Below, piece after piece: positions 1 to 8,790 of a stretch of 35,988 nt of DNA (its first letter is position 1; each line of letters starts with the position of its first letter). The DNA is from Saprospiraceae bacterium. GTDB lineage: Bacteria > Bacteroidota > Bacteroidia > Chitinophagales > Saprospiraceae. Below the pieces are notes generated by a model. The model was not told the DNA's origin. It did not search any database and was given only the letters and a program-made list of their open reading frames with translations. The DNA is taken from positions 1-35,988 of the forward strand of contig JADZFD010000019.1 of the NCBI GenBank assembly GCA_020850225.1, given 5' to 3'. Both the position numbers and the translations under genes were made by a program.

Positions 1-388
1 GTTTAAGTATGGGCGACCCGCTCTGTATCTCTCAGTCGGCCACCGGATATAGAAAACGACGTATTCTACACCAAAAGTACAATAAAACGACAAATTATGG
101 TATAAAATTATACTTTTTATTTTCCGGTTACTACCCAGACAGGTTTCGGGTGCTGTATTTTTTGGCTGCGGAATTTATGTATAGGCCGGCAAAAAACGGG
201 GTAATATGCATATCGTACATTCCTGACTAATACGAATATTACATGCACCATCATGACAGTGCCGCAAACACCCTCAATTGCGTGTATAACAAATTGCACT
301 TTTATTATAAATCTTATTGGTTAACAATACACAATCTTTAATCAAGATGCTATCATCTGCTTCCGGATAATTAATTTTTTTAACAAGG
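1..388. other. Intergenic region, no gene recognised
   Basis: No frame here gives a protein that looks real; the short open frames have no recognisable composition or motif. One match to the reverse complement of TAnnTTTG (CAAAAGTA, 72-79) could be a leftward promoter for a gene beyond the left edge, but no start codon with a usable frame follows it inside the window. No terminator was seen for the amidase gene that ends at 389. Confidence 0.5.
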
Positions 389-1711
389 TTAGATCTTTAT
401 AAAAGACGATATCATAACATGTCCGTTTTCGATTTGCCTGACAAAATACCTGCCTGGTTGTAATCCGGATATATCTATACAGTTCTCTTCCCTGAACGGA
501 TACACAACATCCATGTCCTGACCATAAATATTTGTCAACCTGAAGACGTTATTTAATCCACAGAGCGTATGTGTGGCAGGATTGGGATACAATACGCTAT
601 GTGATAAGTAGTCTTTAGTATCAGATAAACTATCGCAGGCATCCTCGATATATTGATGTGTAGCGTTGCGGATTCCATTCAATTCTGCATACAAAAACTT
701 TCCGGGACAGGATGTATAACCGGGCGAACACCCGTCTTTATGCCCTGATATATTGAACATATGCCCTGGATACGATGCAATATCTCCGTCTCCCAAAGGG
801 TTGATATTATCTTTACACGCCTTATATCCCAACAATCGGATCAGTGTATTGGTCATAGTATCCGTAGGTGTAGTCACTTCAAAATTGCCCAGCATACAGA
901 CAGACATTGAATTTCGGTTGTATCCACACATATGTGCACCCTGTACATTATCACCACCACCACGACCTTCATAGAGAACACCTTTAGGATCTATCAGCCA
1001 GTTGTATCCGATATCCTGCCAGCCATTGCTGTTGACGTGATAGTCAAAATAAGCTGCTACAACACCAGCCCAGTTGTCACTGAAATTTGTTCCTGCACTG
1101 TGATGAATAATCAGATGTGTCACTTTAGTATATACTGCAGGCTTTATATATATGGAACTGTCTAAATGAAAGGCAGTACCCCAAACATTTCTGGTAATGT
1201 AAGGCAGCCCGGTACAATTGCAGGAATCTTCAAGTATATGACGGTGAGGATGTAAACCTGCAGATTTCAAATCTACTGATTCTGGTATAAATATACGCAA
1301 TTTCCCCTTTATTTGATCCAACAGTGCATTGTTGATGCCTGCATCAATGGACAACTCTGACAAAACTGCTTCTTCCGGTTTTAAAAAACACAATTCACTC
1401 GTATATCTGTTGGACGTCCTTTCCCCTTCATGGGATGGTGTCAGTATATGCGTTTTGTTGGTTTTAATATAACCCTTAATGCCGTCCCTATCTAACCCCT
1501 CTCCTTCAATAACAACAGAAACAGCAATAAAATCTCTATTCTTATACGCTGACAAATCTATAACCCGAACAGCTCTTGCCTTATTATCAGTGTCAAAATC
1601 CAGATCAACAGTCAGTGTTACGGATTGAGCATTTGCAAATATTACTTTACAAACAAAACAAAACACAATAATAAAAGATCTATAGTCTCTGCTGACACTT
1701 ATCAGATTCAT
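389..1711 (-). CDS. Secreted N-acetylmuramoyl-L-alanine amidase (PGRP/Amidase_2) with T9SS tail
   Basis: Predicted secreted zinc amidase that cleaves the lactyl-Ala bond of peptidoglycan. From the ATG at 1711 (440 aa), residues 1-30 form a signal peptide ending ANAQS. About 90-160 is an unassigned N-terminal part. The PGRP/Amidase_2 domain runs from about 190 to 345. The usual zinc ligands are visible: His203 in LIIHHSAG, His324 in SGHKDG and Cys335 in TSCPG, so the enzyme should be active. The last 70 residues (from about 373, LYPNPATHT, to FVRQ...SFIKI) have the form of a type A T9SS C-terminal sorting domain, which implies export through the outer membrane and surface release or anchoring. 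A longer frame begins at a TTG at 1726, but the ATG gives a cleaner signal peptide. An imperfect promoter element (CAAATATC) lies at 1740-1747. The role could be turnover of own wall fragments or lysis of other bacteria; the sequence does not decide. Confidence 0.88.
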   Translation of the reverse strand: MNLISVSRDYRSFIIVFCFVCKVIFANAQSVTLTVDLDFDTDNKARAVRVIDLSAYKNRDFIAVSVVIEGEGLDRDGIKGYIKTNKTHILTPSHEGERTSNRYTSELCFLKPEEAVLSELSIDAGINNALLDQIKGKLRIFIPESVDLKSAGLHPHRHILEDSCNCTGLPYITRNVWGTAFHLDSSIYIKPAVYTKVTHLIIHHSAGTNFSDNWAGVVAAYFDYHVNSNGWQDIGYNWLIDPKGVLYEGRGGGDNVQGAHMCGYNRNSMSVCMLGNFEVTTPTDTMTNTLIRLLGYKACKDNINPLGDGDIASYPGHMFNISGHKDGCSPGYTSCPGKFLYAELNGIRNATHQYIEDACDSLSDTKDYLSHSVLYPNPATHTLCGLNNVFRLTNIYGQDMDVVYPFREENCIDISGLQPGRYFVRQIENGHVMISSFIKI

Positions 1712-2167
1712 ATCGCACGTATTCAATTATTTTTTTTGGCAAATATCATGCTTCGGAGTATAAATAACCGAACCATCTAATTTTTATAACTAAAATCCCG
1801 GTGTTTAGTTTAATTTGCTCAAAAAGTGCATCTATATAAACTCCTACTTTAGCATCTCATCGGAAAGTAGAAAATAAGACAGTATAAATGATTTAAAAAC
1901 AGCTTTTTATAAGGAAATAAGATTAGGGTTTCCTCTACAGAATTTATACAATAAATTTTATAATCCCAGTAAAATCCACCAATAACAACTTACATCTTTT
2001 AAACCATATAGACTAAGTAATATCATCTAATCATCATACGCTGCATAAAAAAACCAACTTCCATTCTGCAACTAACCTTATTAGTTTAAAATAGTTACTA
2101 TATGGATACATTTCATTATGCAGTTCAAAAAGCAGAATCTAATTCAAGTTATGCTTTATAGATTTTT
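1712..2167. other. Intergenic region, AT-rich
   Basis: 456 bases without a gene. The only structure seen is a weak stem-loop, CTACTTT (1844-1850) pairing with AAAGTAG (1864-1870) around a 13-base loop, without a T tract. The upstream region of the amidase gene is included (about 1727-1760). No RNA gene or mobile element was recognised. Confidence 0.4.
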
Positions 2168-2719
2168 CTACAATATTATTTCGGTGTCTGCAAGTATGGA
2201 TTTTGTCCTGTTGATTAAATCGTCAAAAATGACCTTAAGTTCTGCATTGACAATACCTTCCATACTGTTGAAATTTTTACCAAACTCCGGAAATGAAAAT
2301 GTACCGGTTATTTTTGCATCATGTATCGGAAACCGGTTTGCAGCGGCTTCAAGTACACTGATCGCACCTCTTTTACCGGTTGAGGCAGCCATAAGCAACA
2401 TGGGCTTCCCCATAAATGTTTTGATATTTACCCTCGAAGACCAGTCAAACAGATTTTTGAAGATAGAACTGTAACTACCATTATGTTCAGCAAATGAGAT
2501 GATGATCAGATCACTCGATTCAATCATACTTACAAAATCCCTGGCAGCCTGAGGCACGCCATTGTCCCGCTCTCTATCAATGGAATATAAAGGCATTTCA
2601 AAGTCATTCAAATCTATCGTCACGATGTCTGCCGGTTCAAACTGACTGGCAGCATACATGGCCAGCTGCTGGTTGATGGAATTTTTATTGGAACTGGCTC
2701 CGAAAGTAAATATTCTCAT
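2168..2719 (-). CDS. NADPH-dependent FMN reductase family flavoprotein
   Basis: A 183-aa protein with the flavodoxin-like fold of the NAD(P)H-dependent FMN reductase family, which transfers hydride to FMN, quinones or azo compounds in the cytoplasm. The N-terminus MRIFTFGASSNKNSINQQLA is the first strand and phosphate loop, GASxxxSxN. About residues 75-90 (LIIISFAEHNGSYSSIFKNLFDW) correspond to the second flavin loop, where the family usually has P-E-Y-N; here it reads A-E-H-N. A GKPMLLMAASTGKRGA segment at about 103-118 is the third flavin-contacting loop. Length is normal for the family. The gene follows the pirin gene by 23 bases, so the two are probably co-transcribed; pirin plus flavin reductase suggests a quinone or redox-stress role, which is inference. 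Confidence 0.82.
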   Translation of the reverse strand: MRIFTFGASSNKNSINQQLAMYAASQFEPADIVTIDLNDFEMPLYSIDRERDNGVPQAARDFVSMIESSDLIIISFAEHNGSYSSIFKNLFDWSSRVNIKTFMGKPMLLMAASTGKRGAISVLEAAANRFPIHDAKITGTFSFPEFGKNFNSMEGIVNAELKVIFDDLINRTKSILADTEIIL

Positions 2720-2742
2720 GTGTTCTTATAAAATATATTATT

Positions 2743-3630
2743 CTAAATTGACATAGGTACATCCATCAGTAAAATCTCGGTGTTTGTGTCTGCTTTTATA
2801 TCGATAGTACCTGTATCCCAAATACCGATACCATCACGGGAACTCAGCTGAACTCCGTCTACAGTAACATTTCCGCTTAGAACAAACACATACACACCGT
2901 TTTCCTTGCTTTTTACCTGATACTGTTGTGTGTTGTCCTTGTCCAGATTGCCCAGAAAAAACCATGCCTGCTGATGTATCCATACACCGGCATCACCAGC
3001 ATCAGGGCTCACTATCTGTTGCAAATTATTATGTCTATCATCCGGATTCAATGTTATCTGGTCGTACCTCGGTTGTACGTTTTTCTTGTTGGGAAACAAC
3101 CAAATTTGCAGAAACTTAACATCTTCATTCTTATTTTTGTTGTATTCACTGTGTCTGATACCTGTACCAGCACTCATCACCTGAATGTCTCCGTTACGTA
3201 TAACTGCTGTATTACCCATACTGTCCTTGTGTTCCAGATCACCTTCCAATGGAATAGATATGATTTCCATATTATCATGCGGATGCATTCCAAATCCCAT
3301 ACCTGCAGATACAATATCGTCATTGAGTACACGTAATACTCCAAAATGCATTCTGTCCGGATTGTAATAGGAAGCAAAACTAAAAGTATGATGAGAATCC
3401 AACCATCCGTGATTGGCGTGACCTCTTGTGTCTGCTTTGTGTAAAACTTTGTTGTCCATTATAGCTGATTTTAAATTAGGCAAATGATTAAATCCAACCT
3501 GCTTTAAGGATACAGTCTCCAGCTCTTTCAGCTCGTCGATGTCATTCCTTATCAGGTGGGCACTCAGTGCTGAGGTTATCAACATACTCCCTCCGAGCAA
3601 GCTCTTTTTCAAAAAATCTTTACGCTGCAT
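2743..3630 (-). CDS. Pirin family protein with an export-like N-terminal extension
   Basis: A bicupin of the pirin (YhhW-like) family; relatives bind a metal and some act as quercetin dioxygenases. The metal site is intact: His116 and His118 in FGMHPHDNME, His160 and Glu162 in GIRHSEYN. The conserved pirin start, HKADTRGHANHGWLDSHHTF, begins only at about residue 64, directly after Met58. The preceding 57 residues are unusual for pirins: MQRKDFLKKSLLGGSML resembles a Tat signal (xRRxFLK) with Lys in place of the second Arg, followed by a hydrophobic stretch to about residue 25. The protein may therefore be periplasmic or membrane-anchored. The frame also opens one codon earlier with TTG at 3633, but the adjacent ATG at 3630 is preferred. 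An internal start at Met58 would give an ordinary cytoplasmic pirin. Upstream TATATTTG (minus strand) is a good promoter; the FMN reductase follows in the same operon. Confidence 0.85.
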   Translation of the reverse strand: MQRKDFLKKSLLGGSMLITSALSAHLIRNDIDELKELETVSLKQVGFNHLPNLKSAIMDNKVLHKADTRGHANHGWLDSHHTFSFASYYNPDRMHFGVLRVLNDDIVSAGMGFGMHPHDNMEIISIPLEGDLEHKDSMGNTAVIRNGDIQVMSAGTGIRHSEYNKNKNEDVKFLQIWLFPNKKNVQPRYDQITLNPDDRHNNLQQIVSPDAGDAGVWIHQQAWFFLGNLDKDNTQQYQVKSKENGVYVFVLSGNVTVDGVQLSSRDGIGIWDTGTIDIKADTNTEILLMDVPMSI

Positions 3631-3651
3631 CAATTAAAACATTTGTTACAA

Positions 3652-3659
3652 CAAATATA
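3652..3659 (-). promoter_or_regulatory. TAnnTTTG -7 element for the pirin operon
   Basis: CAAATATA on the plus strand reads TATATTTG on the minus strand and lies 22 bases upstream of the ATG at 3630. This would place the transcript start about 15 bases before the ATG of the pirin gene, which supports the long reading frame with the signal-like N-terminus. A TTG 22 bases further upstream is a loose -33 candidate. Confidence 0.5.
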
Positions 3660-3888
3660 ATGCATTTATGGAGTTAAAGGTTCAATACAGAATCATTTAT
3701 ATTATTGATTAAACAAAAAAATGAAAAGAAGCACTAAACCCAAATCAGTATTATACATTGATAATCAGTATAATAAAGCTGAGTACAACAAAAGATAAAC
3801 TACGAAAAAAGATAAAATTATTATTAAATTTTTAACAATTCAGGAAAACTATAATATATGTTATCTTTGACTGTTTTTGCGGTAATTA

Positions 3889-4587
3889 TTACTCTTTAAT
3901 GTACAATCTGAAACCATTGCCATGGATGTTCTGAATTTCGATATTGTTATCTTTGGCTAAATACTTTCTGATTTTAGTTATAAATACGTCCATACTTCTG
4001 GCAGTAAAATAATTGTCATCCTCCCATATTTTTGTAAGAGCTTCTGATCTCTGCAATACATCATTCACTCTAAAACACAGCAACCTGAGCAATTGAGCTT
4101 CCTTGGGTGAAAGTTTGTCAGTACTACCATCCGGAGTGTAGGTAAGGATTCTCAGCGCAAAATCAAAGTGAAAATCGCCAATATTAAATTCACGCTGGTT
4201 TTCCGGAGATGCTTCCGGCTTGGATACCCTGCGCATTACTGCTTTTATTCTCAGCAGGAGTTCTTCAGAATTAAAGGGTTTCGTTATATAATCATCTCCG
4301 CCCAATTTAAAACCTTCAAGGACATCTTCCTTCAGGATTTTGGCAGTGAGAAATATAATGGGCATTTCCTTGTTGTGATTTCTAATATCCTTAGCCAATG
4401 AAAATCCATCCTTTTTGGGCATCATTACATCCGTAATACACAGGTCAAAACTTCCCTTCCTGAACGCTTCATATCCCGCTTCTCCGTCCGTAGCTAGTGT
4501 TACTTCGAAGTCGTGCATTTCCAGATACGATTTCAATACATCTCCAAAATTCTGATCATCTTCAACCAATAATATCTTATTTCCCAT
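3889..4587 (-). CDS. OmpR-family response regulator (RprY-like)
   Basis: A 232-aa two-component response regulator. The receiver domain (1-120) has the acidic pair Asp10/Asp11, the phosphoacceptor Asp53 in ITDVMMP, Thr81 and Lys103 in ITKPF, so phosphorylation chemistry is complete. A winged-helix DNA-binding domain (about 135-230) of the OmpR/PhoB type follows, with LSPKEAQLLRLL and a C-terminal SMDVFITKIRKYL recognition region. It lies 58 bases downstream of the histidine kinase gene on the same strand and is its obvious partner. The overall pattern resembles the RprX/RprY pair of Bacteroides; the regulated genes cannot be read from this window. Confidence 0.92.
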   Translation of the reverse strand: MGNKILLVEDDQNFGDVLKSYLEMHDFEVTLATDGEAGYEAFRKGSFDLCITDVMMPKKDGFSLAKDIRNHNKEMPIIFLTAKILKEDVLEGFKLGGDDYITKPFNSEELLLRIKAVMRRVSKPEASPENQREFNIGDFHFDFALRILTYTPDGSTDKLSPKEAQLLRLLCFRVNDVLQRSEALTKIWEDDNYFTARSMDVFITKIRKYLAKDNNIEIQNIHGNGFRLYIKE

Positions 4588-4645
4588 AACTTAAAATTTG
4601 CTTTATTATTAAATAACACAAAAAACGTTCAATTTATTTCCCGAT

Positions 4646-6073
4646 TTATGCATTTTGTTTTTTAGGTATAAAAATTGTAAAGGCACTACCCTTCCCCAGC
4701 TCGCTTTCAGCCTTCACCCATCCATGATGTGCTTCAACCATAGCTTTTACATAACTAAGCCCCAAACCAAAGCCCTTGACATCATGAAGATTGCCGGTAT
4801 GTACCCTATAGAACTTTTCAAATATCATTTTTAGCGCATCCTTGTTCATACCGATTCCATTATCCTTCACTGTAAATGTCAGCCCTCCCGGAATATTAGC
4901 GGTTTCTATATATATATCGGGATGTTCAGGTGTATATTTTTCAGCATTGTCGAGCAAGTTGTTGACGATACTCGCCAGATGTATACCATCTGCTTCTATG
5001 ACAGGATCTGTAGCCAGGAGGCTGGCAGTGATTTTTCCACCCTTAGACTGAACTTTCAATTCTGCATTCACTGCAGCATCCTGAATGATATCGTGTATGT
5101 TGATCTGATTGAATTTGAGTTCGATATTCTCCTTGTCTATCTGTGCCATTTGGAGTACTTTTTCCACTTGCTTGAGCATGCGTTTGTTCTCCTGCTGGAT
5201 GATGCCTACAAATCGTTTCACCTTATCTTTGTTTTCGATGATTACCGGGCTCAGGATGGAGTCAGATGCCAGGGATATGGTAGCAATCGGTGTTTTGAAT
5301 TCGTGTGTCATATTGTTGATAAAATCTGTTTTGATTTCAGATATCTTTTTCTGATGCACGATGACCCATATAGTATAGGCAAAACAAAACAGAATGAGTC
5401 CCGTAAAGATGATGGAACTGATCAATATACCCAATACATTCGACCACAGAAAACCCTTTTTATTAGGAAAGTAAATATTGAGATGTCCCGGACTGTATGA
5501 CTCATTATCAAAAAGGGGAATTTTATATTCGGCTTTCGCCAATGGATTTAATGCAGCTATGTTGGATGATTTTGTAGTATCGCCTATGGTTGCGATGTAA
5601 CTTCCGTTTTCTATGAAATATGAATTGTATTCTACCGAATAAACGCCGTATTCATAATGTATATCAATACTTTTGGAAGCCATCTCTGCTTTCAGATAAC
5701 TATCTAATACATCCTTATCAATATTTTCCAGCAATTCATCCTGATTCAGATAGCCGGATTTCAATTTGATATCATGGGTAGCCGGATCGGTCTGGTTGAT
5801 ACCGACAGTACCTATCTCAGGCTGAACTCCAGGTGACAGGCTAACTGACGGCTGTGGAATACCCAAATTTTCATAATACCGTTGTTCCATCAGTTTTTCA
5901 GTATCGGTCGTAATCTTCTTTTTGACATTATTCAGCGCGATGGTAACCTTATCATTAAAGTTTTTTTCGTCCAGATTGACGGCTTTTACAACCCAGTAAT
6001 ACTGGATAGCACCCACACCTATCAGAGACAAGGTCATGATAACAATTATGGTAAGGATATTCCGTCTGTTCAT
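4646..6073 (-). CDS. Sensor histidine kinase (RprX-like)
   Basis: A 475-aa membrane-bound histidine kinase that pairs with the response regulator encoded just downstream. Transmembrane helix 1 (about 6-27) and helix 2 (about 211-238) bracket a periplasmic sensor of about 180 residues with no domain I can name. The DHp domain starts at about 243 with the phosphoacceptor His257 in NNMTHEFKTP. The catalytic ATPase domain has the N box (VNNLLDNAEKY), G1 box (DNGIGM) and G2 box (GFGLGL) intact. No HAMP domain is obvious between helix 2 and the His box, which is common for this Bacteroidota group. A TATATTTG promoter element lies only 5 bases from the start codon, so the transcript may be leaderless or nearly so. 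Confidence 0.93.
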   Translation of the reverse strand: MNRRNILTIIVIMTLSLIGVGAIQYYWVVKAVNLDEKNFNDKVTIALNNVKKKITTDTEKLMEQRYYENLGIPQPSVSLSPGVQPEIGTVGINQTDPATHDIKLKSGYLNQDELLENIDKDVLDSYLKAEMASKSIDIHYEYGVYSVEYNSYFIENGSYIATIGDTTKSSNIAALNPLAKAEYKIPLFDNESYSPGHLNIYFPNKKGFLWSNVLGILISSIIFTGLILFCFAYTIWVIVHQKKISEIKTDFINNMTHEFKTPIATISLASDSILSPVIIENKDKVKRFVGIIQQENKRMLKQVEKVLQMAQIDKENIELKFNQINIHDIIQDAAVNAELKVQSKGGKITASLLATDPVIEADGIHLASIVNNLLDNAEKYTPEHPDIYIETANIPGGLTFTVKDNGIGMNKDALKMIFEKFYRVHTGNLHDVKGFGLGLSYVKAMVEAHHGWVKAESELGKGSAFTIFIPKKQNA

Positions 6074-6078
6074 AAGTG

Positions 6079-6086
6079 CAAATATA
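6079..6086 (-). promoter_or_regulatory. TAnnTTTG -7 element for the kinase-regulator operon
   Basis: CAAATATA on the plus strand is TATATTTG on the minus strand, ending 5 bases before the ATG at 6073. With the usual 4-7 base distance to the transcript start, the mRNA would begin at or within a base or two of the start codon. No convincing TTTG -33 partner was found, so this is a moderate call. Confidence 0.45.
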
Positions 6087-6261
6087 TGACTATTTTAACT
6101 AATGTTTATAATGAATTGGATGAATCGCTGACTTATCTATACAGAAACCATAATTGTTTATACAAGAGCGTAAGATAATAAGGTTTTTATACATGTGATG
6201 GTTATGGAATATTACTGTAACATTAAGGTTATTTTATGTTTTTTTACTTCTAAAGCGATAA

Positions 6262-6347
6262 TTATACTAAACAGAAAGTATTATGCGAAAAAAATCAAAT
6301 CACAGGTTCTTAATTATCAAGTTATTGCGATATTTTAGATTTGCAAA
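6262..6347. repeat. Dispersed intergenic repeat, copy A
   Basis: This 86-base segment aligns with 26015-26101 at about 75 identical columns of 87 with one single-base gap, by hand alignment. It begins with TTATACTAAACAGAAAGTAT in both copies and ends with TTGCAAA. Weaker similarity continues past the core (CTATTAGG...TATAAGG...ATTTTCCAG here, CTAATGGG...TATA...ATTTTTCAG at copy B). Further on, CCTTATT occurs at 6400 and again at 6443, a 43-base period that is also found beside copy B. An open frame of 75 codons crosses this copy but copy B has a stop as its second codon, so the repeat is not protein-coding. It occupies the gap between the kinase operon and htpG. Confidence 0.8.
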
Positions 6348-6529
6348 TCATTTTCTATTAGGTATAAGGTTGAGATTTTCCAGACTAGTATTTGATAAAC
6401 CTTATTGTATCAGCATTAGTCAGCAAATTGCCATGATTAAGACCTTATTATTTAATGACATTTACTTTAGATGTACAGTTGATTATGTAGTTAATACAGC
6501 ACACCTGTGATTTTTGATATAAATCTAAT

Positions 6530-6569
6530 AAAAACAGCACCTGCATTTACCATACAGATGCCGTTTTTT
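6530..6569. terminator. Possible bidirectional terminator downstream of htpG
   Basis: AAAAACAGCA (6530-6539) pairs with TGCCGTTTTT (6559-6568) with one G-T wobble; GCAT/ATGC pairs offer an alternative inner stem. The T run on either strand would suit an intrinsic terminator. It lies 63 bases beyond the htpG stop codon. The 558-base gap 6074-6631 otherwise holds only the dispersed repeat copy A and its flank. Confidence 0.4.
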
Positions 6570-6631
6570 ATCAAAATTTCAGTTGCACTTTCAGAGTATC
6601 TGCCATTTGCAGTCCTGCAATCTGTTAAGTT

Positions 6632-8500
6632 TTATTTTACAAACTCAAGGCTTCTGGCTATAAATTTAGATAATTCCTCTCCATTGAGCATACCCTGATT
6701 CAATAATGCAAGGTCGTGAAGATAGGCTGCAAAATCACTCTTTTTGTCAGCACTTTTCATTTTCAGCAATTTGTCAGCTATAAGTGGATGATTAGTATTG
6801 ATCATAACATTATGCATTTCCGGAAACATATGCATATCCATACCCTGCATCGCCTGCATCTCTTTCATACGACGCATAAATTCAGGCTTTGTGATGACAA
6901 CAGGAGGTGCTGTGGGCGACATTGCCTTCAGTTCTATCTGTCCTGACTTATCACTTTGCAACACTGATGTGAATATATCTTTGACTTTATCCTGATCTGC
7001 CTGACTAAGCACAGATTCAACGGATTCGTCTTTTTTTATCAAGTTGTCCACAGTATCGGAATCTACCCTTACAAAGGTAAGTTCATTGTCCTTGTATTCC
7101 AGGTGCTGCATAAAATGATTGTCAATGATTGTATCCATTTCCAGCACATCATACCCTGTATCTTTTATTGCTTGAATGTATCCATACTGTGATTTTCTGT
7201 CATTGGTGTAGATATATACGATTTTATTGTTTTTATCCGTCTGAACAGATTTAACCTTCTCCTTGTATTCATCCAGGGTAGCGTACACGCCATCGATATT
7301 TTTAAGCAATACAAATCCGGTAGCCTTTTCATTGAATTTTTCATCAGAAATCATACCGTACTTAACAAAGGTACTTATTTCATTCCATTTGTCATCATAC
7401 GACTTTCTGTCTGTGTTGAACAGGTTTTGCAGCTTCTCAGCTACTTTTCTGGATATATAGGTATTGATTTTCTTTACATTGGCATCGGATTGCAGATAGC
7501 TTCTGGATACGTTAAGCGGTATATCCGGTGAGTCTATCATACCCTGCAAGAGCATCAGAAATTCAGGAACGATTTCCTTGACATCATCCGTTATAAACAC
7601 CTGATTGCTGTATAGTTGTATCTTGTTTTTCTGAATTTCAAAATTATTGGTAAGTTTTGGAAAATACAGAATACCGGTCAGATTAAAAGGATAGTCAATA
7701 TTCAGATGTATCCAGAACAACGGTGGCTGACTCATTGGGTATAACTCACTATAGAATGATTGATAGTCTTCATCCGTCAGATCAGCTGGTTTTTTCTTCC
7801 AGATAGGTTCCGGATTATTGATAATATCGTCTATCTCAGTTTTTATCTCTTTGCGTTCGTCGCCTTCACCTTCCCATGTGGATTCTGATTTTGTTCCAAA
7901 CTTAATTTCAACAGGCAGGAATTTACAGTATTTATTAAGTAATTCACGTACTCTGTACGTTTCAAGATATTCTTTGTTATCTTCATTGATATGCAAAATG
8001 ATTTCGGTACCTCTTTCTGATTTATCAGATGGAGTAAGAGTATATTCAGGATTACCTTCACATTCCCACATTACAGCAGGATCTTCATCACGATATGACT
8101 TAGTTATTACCTGTACCTTGTCTGCAACCATAAAAGCAGAATAAAATCCAAGGCCAAAATGCCCGATGATGGAAGCATCATCTTTATATTTGGCTAAAAA
8201 TTCTTCAGCAGAAGAAAATGCTACCTGATTCAGATACTTATTGACTTCATCTTCAGACATACCGATTCCCTTGTCAATAATGTGTAGTGTCTTTTCTTCC
8301 TTATTGATTTTAACTTCTATACGTGTATCTCCCAATTCCCCTTTAACCTCACCTTTGGAAGCCAGCGTTTTCACCTTTGTTGTTGCATCTACTGCATTGG
8401 AAATGAGTTCTCTTAGGAAAATCTCATGGTCAGAATACAAAAACTTCTTGATAATAGGAAAAATATTCTCTACCTGAACGGATATATTACCTTTAGACAT
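6632..8500 (-). CDS. htpG: Chaperone protein HtpG (bacterial Hsp90)
   Basis: A 622-aa Hsp90-family ATP-dependent chaperone of the cytoplasm, of normal length. The GHKL ATPase domain at the N-terminus shows FLRELISNAVDA (Glu and Asn that hold water and Mg2+), DKGIGMS, and GHFGLGFYSAFMV, the lid glycine motif. The middle domain follows, with YFPKLTNNF and the catalytic-loop region ending SRSYLQSD; a C-terminal dimerisation region closes the protein. The ATG at 8500 gives MSKGNISVQVENIFPIIKK, the standard start of Bacteroidota HtpG. The gene stands alone, with the divergent YD-repeat gene 290 bases upstream. A CAAAAGTA (TACTTTTG on the minus strand) at 8712-8719 is a distant promoter candidate. 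Confidence 0.97.
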   Translation of the reverse strand: MSKGNISVQVENIFPIIKKFLYSDHEIFLRELISNAVDATTKVKTLASKGEVKGELGDTRIEVKINKEEKTLHIIDKGIGMSEDEVNKYLNQVAFSSAEEFLAKYKDDASIIGHFGLGFYSAFMVADKVQVITKSYRDEDPAVMWECEGNPEYTLTPSDKSERGTEIILHINEDNKEYLETYRVRELLNKYCKFLPVEIKFGTKSESTWEGEGDERKEIKTEIDDIINNPEPIWKKKPADLTDEDYQSFYSELYPMSQPPLFWIHLNIDYPFNLTGILYFPKLTNNFEIQKNKIQLYSNQVFITDDVKEIVPEFLMLLQGMIDSPDIPLNVSRSYLQSDANVKKINTYISRKVAEKLQNLFNTDRKSYDDKWNEISTFVKYGMISDEKFNEKATGFVLLKNIDGVYATLDEYKEKVKSVQTDKNNKIVYIYTNDRKSQYGYIQAIKDTGYDVLEMDTIIDNHFMQHLEYKDNELTFVRVDSDTVDNLIKKDESVESVLSQADQDKVKDIFTSVLQSDKSGQIELKAMSPTAPPVVITKPEFMRRMKEMQAMQGMDMHMFPEMHNVMINTNHPLIADKLLKMKSADKKSDFAAYLHDLALLNQGMLNGEELSKFIARSLEFVK

Positions 8501-8739
8501 AATTATAAAAATTTGGTTTATCCATTATGGTCAAAGTCTGTGCCATCCGTATTTAAGTGTCAAAATGTCATATTTTGTTGAAGTTTTGTCGTTTATTATT
8601 ATGCATTTTGCTCAGGCTGTCTGTTTAACGATAATTGTCTGACTATTTTTCGACCGGGAATTAAGCTTATGTATTACCTCAATTAATACTCAATCCCTTA
8701 TGAGTTTACAACAAAAGTATTAGAAGTTAAATATTTGTG

Positions 8740-8747
8740 TATTTTTG
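8740..8747 (+). promoter_or_regulatory. TAnnTTTG -7 element
   Basis: TATTTTTG lies 43 bases upstream of the ATG at 8791. It overlaps the beginning of a longer frame that would start with GTG at 8737, which argues that the GTG is not the true start of the downstream gene. Confidence 0.45.
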
Positions 8748-8790
8748 TGATGATATAATACTATTTTCGTATTCTTGTAAGCAACACAAT

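Noticed and set aside
9-230. 73-codon open frame at the left edge
   Set aside because: Composition is random-like, there is no motif, and no promoter points to it.
1844-1870. Stem-loop CTACTTT/AAAGTAG as a terminator or small RNA
   Set aside because: Seven pairs with a 13-base loop and no T tract can occur by chance in AT-rich sequence.
6283-6510. 75-codon open frame inside repeat copy A
   Set aside because: The homologous copy at 26 kb has a stop at the second codon, so the frame is not under coding selection.
8737-8790. GTG-started N-terminal extension of the YD-repeat protein
   Set aside because: It overlaps a TAnnTTTG promoter element and adds no signal-peptide feature; the ATG at 8791 is better.
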